DNA of 44,564 bases from Rickettsia typhi. Its GTDB lineage: Bacteria > Pseudomonadota > Alphaproteobacteria > Rickettsiales > JABSSG01. Position 1 is the first letter of the stretch. The number at the start of each line of letters is the position of its first letter. The position numbers and the translations under genes were made by a program. Positions 37,185 through 44,564 of this stretch are shown here, piece by piece. Below the pieces are notes generated by a model, which worked only from the letters and a program-made list of their open reading frames with translations, had not been told where the DNA came from and ran no database searches. The stretch is from positions 1 through 44,564 of the forward strand of contig CAMDPW010000008.1 in the NCBI GenBank assembly GCA_945905715.1. Direction: 5' to 3'.

Positions 37185-38228
37185 ATGAGCATTTATAAAA
37201 GAAAATTGGCTGAACTGCACACTAACTCACAAACATGGTTTGTTACTGGAGCTGCTGGTTTTATTGGTTCCAATATAACAGAATTTCTTCTGTCTAATAA
37301 TCAAAAAGTTGTAGGTTTAGATAATTTCTCTACAGGCTCAAAAAATAATATAACTGATATTTACGATCTAATTACGGAAAATGCTAAAAATAATTTTACA
37401 TTTATCGAAGGCGATATTCTAGATACCAAATTGGTAGACGATTTAGTTAAAAAATCAGATCATGTATTACACTTGGCTGCCTTAGGTAGCGTTCCTAGAT
37501 CAATTGCTAATCCCATTCGTAGTAACTTAACAAACATCGAGGGCTCGCTCAATATTTTTTGGGCAGCTAAACAACACAACAAAAAAGTAGTGTACGCATC
37601 TTCAAGCACAGTGTATGGAGATACAAATACTATCCCTCAAGAAGAATCTAAAATTGGCAATCAGCTTTCCCCATATGCAGTATCAAAACTCGCCACAGAG
37701 AAATATGCGCGAGTTTGGCATTTATGCTACGGTACTAACTTAATTGGCTTGAGGTTATTTAATGTATTTGGTAAAAGACAAAATCCAATAGGTGAATATA
37801 TCTGTGTAATACCAAAATGGATTTGCGAAGTCCATAAGAATCTTCCTATTGAAATTTATGGAGATGGCGAAACTACCAGAGATTTTTCTTATATTGAAAA
37901 TGTGATCCAGGCATTTATACTCTCAGCATTATGTAACAAACCTGAATCATGGAATCATGTGTACAACATTGCGCTTGGCAAAAAAACTAACTTAAAAACA
38001 CTATTTGCCTTATTAAAAGAAGAGTTAAAAATATACTATAATATTAGTAAGCTTGAGCCAAGATATATGAGTCATAGAACTGGTGATATGAGTTCTACTC
38101 ATGCCGATATAAGTAGTGCTCAAAAAATGCTTGGTTATGACCCTCAATACACTCTAGAGAATACATTAAAACCTACGGTTGAATGGTATGTGCAAAAGCT
38201 AGCCACGGAACCTAGTTATTTTTGTTAA
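37185..38228 (+). CDS. UDP-N-acetylglucosamine 4-epimerase-like SDR (WbpP/TviC type)
   Basis: This 347-residue extended SDR has the NAD-binding TGAAGFIGSN (about 21-30), VVGLDNFSTG, the catalytic Tyr-Lys in SPYAVSKLATEKYA, and the RLFNVFGKRQNP segment. The pattern is that of WbpP/TviC-type epimerases, which interconvert UDP-GlcNAc and UDP-GalNAc or their acids. It starts a five-gene run with GT39, PAP2, GT2 and LAB_N (gaps of 6, 1, -4 and 2 bp). It likely provides the nucleotide sugar used by the downstream GT2. The exact sugar is inferred. Confidence 0.85.
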   Translation: MSIYKRKLAELHTNSQTWFVTGAAGFIGSNITEFLLSNNQKVVGLDNFSTGSKNNITDIYDLITENAKNNFTFIEGDILDTKLVDDLVKKSDHVLHLAALGSVPRSIANPIRSNLTNIEGSLNIFWAAKQHNKKVVYASSSTVYGDTNTIPQEESKIGNQLSPYAVSKLATEKYARVWHLCYGTNLIGLRLFNVFGKRQNPIGEYICVIPKWICEVHKNLPIEIYGDGETTRDFSYIENVIQAFILSALCNKPESWNHVYNIALGKKTNLKTLFALLKEELKIYYNISKLEPRYMSHRTGDMSSTHADISSAQKMLGYDPQYTLENTLKPTVEWYVQKLATEPSYFC

Positions 38229-38234
38229 GATCTC

Positions 38235-39665
38235 ATGTTACCAAATATAAAAGCTACTAATTTGCTAGCATTACTTTTAATTTTCAGCATATTTCTGGTT
38301 AAGTACGTTGGCACTTATTACCTTTTTCATAATAATCTATCTCTGTTTGTTGATGAAGCTCAATATTGGCTATGGTCAAAAGAGCTAGCTTTCGGATACT
38401 ACTCTAAACCGCCATTAATAGCCTTGATTATCAAAATCTTTGCTTACTTTTTTGGCGACACTGAAGTTATATTAAAATCAATATCTAACTTTTGTGTAGC
38501 AATTACTGCATGGTTTGTTTTTAAATTGACTTGTCAATTGCACTCAAAAGCTCTTGGAATAACTGCTCTTATAGTATTTTCTTTTATGCCGATTACTATA
38601 TACGGCTCGTTTTTCCTAGCAACTGATTTGCCATTAATTATGTTTTGGAGCATGGCGCTTTACGTTTTGTACTTAGCATTACAAAATCACAATAGGAAAT
38701 ACTGGTTATTATTAGGAGTATTAATTGGCCTAGGAATATTAACCAAATATGCTTTTGTGTATTTTTACTTGTGCTTATTTGTATATTTAGTAATTTTTGC
38801 TCGTAGTGATTTTACACTCTCAAAAAACAATATTCTACTTAGCCTTATCGTTACAATAGTTGTGATTTCACCAAATATATATTGGAGCATTCAAAATGAC
38901 TTTATCACTTTCAAGCATATAGCTAATGACAATATAGAAGTAAATAACAAGCTGTATAGTCCATTGAATAGTCTAAAATTTTTTACTGAACAAATTGGAG
39001 TTTTCGGTATATTAAATTTCTATATTATTTGTCTCGGTTTTTACAAAAAACTATACAAAGAGAAGAAGCAACAATTTTTATTATGTTTTTGCCTACCCAT
39101 ATTCATATTAGTGTTCTCACAAGCGATAATCAATAACGCCAATAGTAACTGGGCAGCTCTAGCTTTTGTTTCATTGTCAATTTATACTGCGATCATTATA
39201 CAAATTTTGAATTTAGGCAAATTCTTTAAATGCTCAACTATATTGAATTCATTAACATTTCTTATATTTATATTCGCTGGTGATATTAGCAGCTTCTTTT
39301 CGTTGTCAAAAAATCCTTATGACAAAATTGATGGCTGGAGACAAATTGCTAATTTTGTTAGAACGAACCATTGCGATAAAAAGCAAATTTATTTGTTTAG
39401 AGATAGAAAAATGGCAGCTGAAATGAGTTATTATTTACAAGGTTGTTATACAAAAATTGAATATTATACTGATGAAAAAAACATAAAAAATTATTATCAT
39501 ATGATTCATCCATTTACAAAAGAAGAGGATTATTTATATATAGTATCTAATACGAATAGCTTGTTACCGCTAAATTATAGACAGGTCAAGGTAGCTAGTT
39601 ATGAGGTAGTAATATCCCCAAATAAAAACTTACAAATTTTGGTAAAAAAATTAGCTAAAAACTAA
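38235..39665 (+). CDS. GT39/ArnT-like membrane glycosyltransferase
   Basis: This 476-residue polytopic protein has the PMT_2 signature: a periplasmic loop with the catalytic acidic residue in LFVDEAQYWLWSKELAFGYYSKPPL, followed by about ten membrane spans and a C-terminal soluble tail. Such enzymes transfer a sugar from an undecaprenyl-phosphate carrier to lipid A or another acceptor outside the inner membrane. The neighbouring GT2 would make that carrier-linked sugar. It resembles Francisella FlmK and Salmonella ArnT in role, not proven in substrate. Confidence 0.85.
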   Translation: MLPNIKATNLLALLLIFSIFLVKYVGTYYLFHNNLSLFVDEAQYWLWSKELAFGYYSKPPLIALIIKIFAYFFGDTEVILKSISNFCVAITAWFVFKLTCQLHSKALGITALIVFSFMPITIYGSFFLATDLPLIMFWSMALYVLYLALQNHNRKYWLLLGVLIGLGILTKYAFVYFYLCLFVYLVIFARSDFTLSKNNILLSLIVTIVVISPNIYWSIQNDFITFKHIANDNIEVNNKLYSPLNSLKFFTEQIGVFGILNFYIICLGFYKKLYKEKKQQFLLCFCLPIFILVFSQAIINNANSNWAALAFVSLSIYTAIIIQILNLGKFFKCSTILNSLTFLIFIFAGDISSFFSLSKNPYDKIDGWRQIANFVRTNHCDKKQIYLFRDRKMAAEMSYYLQGCYTKIEYYTDEKNIKNYYHMIHPFTKEEDYLYIVSNTNSLLPLNYRQVKVASYEVVISPNKNLQILVKKLAKN

Positions 39666-39666
39666 C

Positions 39667-40338
39667 ATGAAAATTAGAGACGTAAATTATAGTTTAGCAA
39701 AAACAATATTATTATATTCTTTTGTCTTTATCGTATTTCCTGGCATTGATTTTGCATTTACTGAATTATTACGTAACTATGCGTTCTATTGTAAAATCTT
39801 TGCTGAAAAAATAAAAACATGGCTTGTGTACGCAGCCACTTCACTAACTTGCACTTATGGAATTTTAGCATTTTTTGGATATATCTATAAAAGAAAGTAT
39901 CTGCTAAACTACTTAAGCAAGAATTACGAAAAATTTACTCGAGATTTTGTATTTTTATTTTTTAATTTAGCTATTATATCAGGGATAACAATTGAAATTA
40001 TAAAAAATATTTTTCATAGACCGCGACCTTATACAATAAATACTTTTGGAGGTGAAAATACTTATGTTCAAATTTGGCATATAGCTAATTCATGCATTAC
40101 AAATTGCTCCTTCCCATCTGGTGATGCCGCTGTTGGTTTTTCGTTATTTCCAATAACTTTTGTTTTGACCAAGAATTTAAAATTTTCCTTCTTAGTAGGT
40201 GCGATTGTTGGTTGTATGTTAAGTTATTGTAGAATAGCGTTAGCCAAACATTTTTTAAGTGATGTTTTATTTTCTTTTATTTTAGTATATTATTTTACAC
40301 TTATAAGCCGTATTTTAATTTACAATACAAGAAAATGA
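39667..40338 (+). CDS. PAP2-family lipid phosphatase
   Basis: This 223-residue protein has about six membrane spans and the three PAP2 motifs: KNIFHRPRP (KX6RP-like), SFPSGD and CRIALAKHFLSDV (RX5HX3D). The second motif carries Asp where most members have His (PSGH), so the activity may be tuned or special; LpxE/LpxF-type proteins also vary here. It probably removes a phosphate from lipid A or from the carrier lipid released by the GT39 enzyme. It overlaps the GT2 gene by 4 bp. Confidence 0.85.
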   Translation: MKIRDVNYSLAKTILLYSFVFIVFPGIDFAFTELLRNYAFYCKIFAEKIKTWLVYAATSLTCTYGILAFFGYIYKRKYLLNYLSKNYEKFTRDFVFLFFNLAIISGITIEIIKNIFHRPRPYTINTFGGENTYVQIWHIANSCITNCSFPSGDAAVGFSLFPITFVLTKNLKFSFLVGAIVGCMLSYCRIALAKHFLSDVLFSFILVYYFTLISRILIYNTRK

Positions 40339-41057
40339 ATAAATTATATTCTGTCGTGATTCCAGTTTTAAATGAAGAAGATAATATTGCGAAGTTGCTG
40401 GAAGAAATACAAGTTACTTTCATGAGTATTAATGAAAGTAATTATGAGATATTATGCATAGATGATAGTAGTACCGATGCTACCAATAAAGTCCTGGTAA
40501 ATGCTAAATCAACCATTAATAATTTGCGAGTCCTTCAACACCAGCATCGTAGCGGCCAAAGCGCAGCTCTACGCACTGGATTCTTAAATGCAAATGGCAA
40601 ACTAATTATTACCTTAGATGGAGATGGTCAAAACAACCCAATAGATATTCCAGTACTTATAAAACTTTATATGCACAATAAATCTCCTTTAATTTGCGGG
40701 ATCAGAATAAAAAGACAAGATACAGCGATAAAAAAGATCTCTTCTTATATTGCTAACGCTGTAAGATCAGCAATATTAAATGATGGTATCAGAGATACTG
40801 GTTGTGGATTAAAATTATTCGAAAGAGAATTGATACTCAGAATTCCATTTTTTAATCATTTTCACCGATATATTCCAGCTTTAGTTAAAAGAGAGGGATA
40901 CAATTACGCAACTGTAGCAGTGCATCACCGCCATCGTAACAATGGCATCTCTAAATATGGAACATTAGATAGGCTTGTAGCTGGCATTATAGATTTATTG
41001 GGAATGCTATGGTTACGCTTAAGATTTAGAAACACAGGCAAAATCATAGAGAAGTAA
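40335..41057 (+). CDS. GT2 polyprenyl-phosphate glycosyltransferase (DPM/ArnC-like)
   Basis: This 240-residue GT-A enzyme has VVIPVLNEEDNI at the N-terminus, CIDDSSTDAT, the metal-binding DGDGQNNP, and the FHRYIPALV segment typical of dolichol-phosphate-mannose synthase-like enzymes. No C-terminal membrane helices are present, so the small next gene may anchor or assist it. It would link a sugar to undecaprenyl phosphate on the cytosolic side. Confidence 0.9.
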   Translation: MNKLYSVVIPVLNEEDNIAKLLEEIQVTFMSINESNYEILCIDDSSTDATNKVLVNAKSTINNLRVLQHQHRSGQSAALRTGFLNANGKLIITLDGDGQNNPIDIPVLIKLYMHNKSPLICGIRIKRQDTAIKKISSYIANAVRSAILNDGIRDTGCGLKLFERELILRIPFFNHFHRYIPALVKREGYNYATVAVHHRHRNNGISKYGTLDRLVAGIIDLLGMLWLRLRFRNTGKIIEK

Positions 41058-41059
41058 TT

Positions 41060-41338
41060 ATGAATAACTCAGATATTTGGCTGATAGTAGGTTTCATGGG
41101 ACAGTTTTTATTCAGTATGCGCTTTATTGTGCAGTGGATTGTGAGTGAAAAAAATAGAAAAAGCATTATTCCTACATCTTTCTGGTTTTTTAGCATATCA
41201 GGTGGTGTCGTTCTTCTAACCTATGCACTGTATAAACGTGATCCAGTATTTATTGTCGGACAAGGACTAGGTGTGTTCATTTACATAAGAAATATTTACC
41301 TTATATATAAAGAAAAGTCACATAGTAATCCCTTATAA
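41060..41338 (+). CDS. LAB_N-domain small membrane protein
   Basis: This 92-residue protein has three membrane spans and the lipid-A-disaccharide synthase N-terminal (LAB_N) pattern: FMGQFLFSMRFIVQWIVSEK, SIIPTSFWFFSISGG and RDPVFIVGQGLGVFIYIRN. Such stand-alone proteins often follow GT2 genes and are proposed to help flip or present undecaprenyl-phosphate sugars. It ends the surface glycolipid operon. Confidence 0.9.
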   Translation: MNNSDIWLIVGFMGQFLFSMRFIVQWIVSEKNRKSIIPTSFWFFSISGGVVLLTYALYKRDPVFIVGQGLGVFIYIRNIYLIYKEKSHSNPL

Positions 41339-41847
41339 ATTCTATCTAGCTAGATATTTAATCTATTTTGATTGTTATACAATATATTGATTCAATATTC
41401 TGAACATCAGGTAAAATCCTTAATTCTCCATTGACATTACACTACTAGTTCCAATAAATTCCTTGTAAAATCTTAGACTGTAGCAATCATCCATTACACT
41501 TGGTATCACTTTTGCATAGTCATCAGGTATCCACAAATTTAATCGCAATGTGTAGAACGCCGTCATCTTTAATATCAAAGACTGATGAGACTTATTCTTA
41601 TTGATTCATAATTTTTATAGAGACCAATGAAACTTTTGAACTATACATAGGCATTTTTTAGAATGCCTATGTATGGTAACAATACCTAAATTGCGAATAT
41701 CTTCGGTCCATCAGCAAGTAATAATCTTATCTTTTATGTCTTGTTCCTTCTTAAACATCCCACCAAGTTTAACTATGTCATCACTTTCAACCATAGAACA
41801 AAAGAGACAGAAAGCCACTTATGCATGTTTCCTCCGGTCAGATAAAA
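41339..41847. other. 509-bp stretch with a hairpin, no supported gene
   Basis: A 14-bp palindrome TATCTAGCTAGATA (41343-41356) follows the operon. A perfect 13-bp hairpin lies at 41643-41674. An 84-codon plus-strand frame (41673-41927) runs into the next gene on the other strand and has no motif, so it is not called. Confidence 0.45.
41643..41674. terminator. Perfect 13-bp hairpin downstream of the HDEL protein gene
   Basis: ATACATAGGCATT and AATGCCTATGTAT pair perfectly across a 6-nt loop. It lies about 170 bp beyond the stop of the minus-strand beta-helix gene. No T-run is clear on either strand, so the terminator role is tentative. Confidence 0.4.
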
Positions 41848-43875
41848 TTACAACTCGTCATGAGTATCAATTACTTTACCTTCACATTCATACTGACCTA
41901 AAGCATAGCCATGTCTTGCTCCATTAACAAAGCTGTCTGGTGGATATAGAGTGTTGTTATTCATCAATATGCTTGCAATTCCACTTTTAGGATCGCCATC
42001 AAGAAAGTGAGTCTGAACATTATTAAGAGTAACAGATTGCGTTTGATCTATTAGAATTGCTGTTTCAGCTGTAACTGCATTCTGCTTAAATTTTCCGTCT
42101 GCACTAGCACTTGGGAAATACGAATAAATACCCATTCCTGTTCCCTTAAAACCTGAGGCTTCTTTTGCAATATACAAAGATGCACAAACTTGTTTTGTAC
42201 TGATATCGCTACCACCAGGGAACAAGCAGTCTACATCTTTATTACCGTCAGGCATAAAGTAAGGCATTTCTGATTGATAAAAATTAATTTCTCCATTTTT
42301 TCCAACCCAAACTGTTTGATAATTTTGAAAGTGTTCAATAAATAAACCATACATTTTTACATTATTACCATTGACTATTAATCCATAATTAGCTTGATCT
42401 TGATTCCATAGTACATTTCTTGATACTGCGTCATGGTCCGCTCTCCAAAGCCATAAATTTTCTCCAATGACATAATCTGCATTAATCTCTATACAGCTGT
42501 AGGCAGAAGCGGCTGTTTGCTGTACATAGGTGCGAGCAATTCTACAATAGACATCCTGCAGTATATTAGGATTTTCAGCTTTACCTAAGCCTTTTTGACC
42601 TACAGTTAGCATTATACTGGCTGTGTTATCGTTTAGATTTGCTGCTTCAGCTGCATCAAATACTATTCCAGCAATTCTAACGCCTTCGTTCTCAACTTCC
42701 ATACATCTTCCAGTATCGGTTGGACAAACTAATGATGGCAATCCCAAGCCTAATACTATTTTATTATCTGGTACTTGGATGGTGTCACCAAGATTGTAAA
42801 TACCAGGCATAACAATAAGGCCTTGTTTGTCTTGTAAGTCTTGATTGATTTGTTTTATTATATCGGACGAAACATCAGTTCGTTGCTTATCTGCACTTGG
42901 ACTCAAAACAATAAAGTTATCAATTGGAATTGGAACCTTACTATCATATACAACTTTCCACTCATTATCTGCTTCGATCAATCTTGGAATTTTAAAATTA
43001 TTCAAACCTTCATCATCGATCTTTGTAAATGGATATCCATTCCATTTATTAGTAATGCTTGCATCTCCTGTACCAGCAAATTCACCTACATTATTATTAG
43101 ATACCACATTCCAAACACCAGCTTGTAATGTAGAAAATGTTGAGTTTGATATATAAAATTGTTGTTGAGATCCTAGCAAAATTCTTTTACCATTCATGTT
43201 GACGTGATTGATAAAACCACCACTAGTCATCCCGCAATCTCCACCAGTACCCCAGTCACACGTTAGAAGATCTTGCCCTAAAATCTCCACATCTCTCATT
43301 GGCGATGCTTGTGAAACCGCAAAAAGCAAGGCACCATTAAGCATCGAAGCATCAATTTTTAAATCTGATAAGCTACGCCAAAAGTTATCCAAGCCTCCTG
43401 GACTTTTGCAATTGGGATCTTGCGTTTTTTCACAGTTATTAAGAACATTAATCCCTGGCGAAATTGCTACCGCACTCGTATCTTCAGCAACACCTAAAAT
43501 CTGCGTATAGTAGTTTAATTTGAAAAGAGAATTCATTTGATAGTTTCCAGCACCGATCAATATAGCAAAACGGTTATCGCTCCACTCATCTGTTTTACCG
43601 TGAATTACTGTACTCTGAGGTCCGCCGATTATACTCCCTAATGCATAAAGCTGCGCGCCATTCTGATTGTTAATAAAGTAAGCTCCGCTTGGACAAGCGC
43701 TCTGATTACACTGCGCTGGATCTTTTAAAAGAGCGTTAAAATCAGCGTTATTCATAACTTTAGCAAACACAGGATCAGGCAATAAATAATGATAATAATA
43801 GTATGATACTGGTAAAACAACGGCTACACTAACAGTATATAAACCTATAGCGGATGAACTACATGACATTCTCAT
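41848..43875 (-). CDS. Exported beta-helix protein (GH55/pectate-lyase-3-like), C-terminal HDEL
   Basis: The start is set at ATG 43875 because AGGAGT (43887-43882) is 6 bases upstream; a further ATG at 43893 precedes that site. The 675-residue product has an N-terminal hydrophobic signal (about 8-30) ending near PVFA. Two right-handed beta-helix-like regions follow, with a linker near the middle (QGLIVMPGIYNLGDTIQVPDN). This is the twin-helix layout of GH55 and pectate_lyase_3 proteins, which act on beta-1,3-glucans or are of unknown activity. Many Cys residues occur throughout. The protein ends VIDTHDEL, a textbook ER-retrieval signal of yeasts, plants and many protists. Fold assignment is moderate; the C-terminus is unambiguous. 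Confidence 0.78.
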   Translation of the reverse strand: MRMSCSSSAIGLYTVSVAVVLPVSYYYYHYLLPDPVFAKVMNNADFNALLKDPAQCNQSACPSGAYFINNQNGAQLYALGSIIGGPQSTVIHGKTDEWSDNRFAILIGAGNYQMNSLFKLNYYTQILGVAEDTSAVAISPGINVLNNCEKTQDPNCKSPGGLDNFWRSLSDLKIDASMLNGALLFAVSQASPMRDVEILGQDLLTCDWGTGGDCGMTSGGFINHVNMNGKRILLGSQQQFYISNSTFSTLQAGVWNVVSNNNVGEFAGTGDASITNKWNGYPFTKIDDEGLNNFKIPRLIEADNEWKVVYDSKVPIPIDNFIVLSPSADKQRTDVSSDIIKQINQDLQDKQGLIVMPGIYNLGDTIQVPDNKIVLGLGLPSLVCPTDTGRCMEVENEGVRIAGIVFDAAEAANLNDNTASIMLTVGQKGLGKAENPNILQDVYCRIARTYVQQTAASAYSCIEINADYVIGENLWLWRADHDAVSRNVLWNQDQANYGLIVNGNNVKMYGLFIEHFQNYQTVWVGKNGEINFYQSEMPYFMPDGNKDVDCLFPGGSDISTKQVCASLYIAKEASGFKGTGMGIYSYFPSASADGKFKQNAVTAETAILIDQTQSVTLNNVQTHFLDGDPKSGIASILMNNNTLYPPDSFVNGARHGYALGQYECEGKVIDTHDEL

Positions 43876-44428
43876 AATATAACTCCTAATCAAAATTATT
43901 TCTCAGCTTAAAATGTAATATTCATTAAACAGCTAGTAAATCTTAAGAACGCATATTTGAAATGTTTAGTGAAAAGTATTTGTTTAGATAATTTGTGAAT
44001 ATCTTATTAACTATTTACCAGTAACCAGGCATTCACTTAAAAAAAGACTCATATTAACTTGTAACGATTGCTTGATTAGTTGTGGTAAATATACAATATT
44101 AATCAATATGAAAAGCAATGTATGTTAGTTAACTGGTATCACGAGGCTAAGGTTTTGATACAGAACGCCTTGAAATAATATTTGACTTGACAAAGGAATC
44201 TTGTGCTTAGTTTCGTAGACCGATGCAATCTCATGCAATTAAAGTTCAATGGTCAGATGAGTAAGAAGTTTAGTAAGGAAATATAAATTTTACTCAGACA
44301 GAACTATAATAACACTGCTAAGATGTGTAATACGTCAAAATTAGAGATTATCTACATACTAAAAACAAATGATAAAGATCAAAGAAAGCAATGAGTAGAT
44401 TAAAGACCATAGTTGATCTACAGGTAAC
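43876..44428. other. Non-coding stretch before the IS630 remnant
   Basis: It holds the upstream region of the minus-strand beta-helix gene. No other gene, tRNA or clear repeat was seen. Confidence 0.45.
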
Positions 44429-44564
44429 CTAACTTAAACCAGCTGTTAAGAAGAAGCATTCAAGGGCATTATATAATTTATCAACATCGGTAATATTATT
44501 TTTGACCCATCTTCTCATCTTTGCCCAGAATTTTTCTATAGGATTAAGATCTGGTGAATAAGCT
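44429..44564 (-). CDS. IS630-family transposase, 3' end (runs off window)
   Basis: The minus-strand frame entering from the right edge reads AYSPDLNPIEKFWAKMRR and ends about 25 codons later at TAG (44431-44429). YSPDLNPIExxWxxxK is the end of the IS630/Tc1 DDE domain, with Glu as the last catalytic residue. Only the last 44 codons are in the window; whether the gene is intact is unknown. Confidence 0.85.
   Translation of the reverse strand, partial: AYSPDLNPIEKFWAKMRRWVKNNITDVDKLYNALECFFLTAGLS

Noticed and set aside
41673-41927. 84-codon plus-strand frame.
   Set aside because: It overlaps the 3' end of the HDEL protein gene in antisense and has no motif or ribosome site.

Overview
The window is AT-rich chromosome from a host-associated alphaproteobacterium, most likely an intracellular Rickettsiales (or a similar protist or arthropod endosymbiont). 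The evidence is the alphaproteobacterial order dapA-smpB, a 41-residue L36, CarD, MaeB-type malic enzyme, the reduced lipid A/Kdo gene set, a CADD-type pABA synthase, and many decayed insertion sequences. The genus cannot be fixed from sequence alone.

Layout. 0.6-20.5 kb is mostly housekeeping: CADD (folate/pABA), aspS with an MBL-fold partner, maeB, mreD-mrdA (cell shape), a late lipid A operon (DUF374 acyltransferase, waaA, lpxK, lpxL), fabI, then rpsT-ppi-queA-tgt, a small unknown gene, rpmJ-rlmN and tRNA-Arg(ACG). The tRNA-Arg is the attachment site of a small decayed integrative element (20.44-26.74 kb), bounded by a 48-bp repeat with one mismatch. It holds an aldo-keto reductase/helical-repeat fusion and a broken minus-strand set: integrase, AbiEii-like protein, HD hydrolase and SIR2-like protein. 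The SIR2 gene is split by an IS5-family (ISL2-like) element with a 3-bp target duplication.

26.7-34.2 kb is a further accessory zone: a sulfotransferase, IS remnants, a GH18 chitinase-like gene with two lesions, an alpha/beta-hydrolase lacking its catalytic Ser and His, and a small unknown protein. From 34.3 kb core genes resume (DUF5993-dsbB, dapA-smpB, carD). They are followed by a five-gene surface glycolipid operon (epimerase, GT39, PAP2, GT2, LAB_N) that resembles the logic of Francisella lipid A galactosamine modification. The right end has a large exported beta-helix (GH55/pectate-lyase-3-like) protein and the 3' end of an IS630-type transposase.

The most striking signal is shared by otherwise unrelated accessory proteins. 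Four of them end in eukaryotic ER-retrieval-type tetrapeptides: HEEL (AKR-repeat protein), HEEL (GH18), HTEL (193-aa protein) and HDEL (beta-helix protein). This is far above chance for about 45 genes. It suggests a family of secreted effectors that carry a host KDEL/HDEL-receptor tag, or a bacterium that lives in or secretes into the ER/perinuclear lumen. I know of no described bacterial system of this kind; known cases are single toxins such as cholera toxin A.
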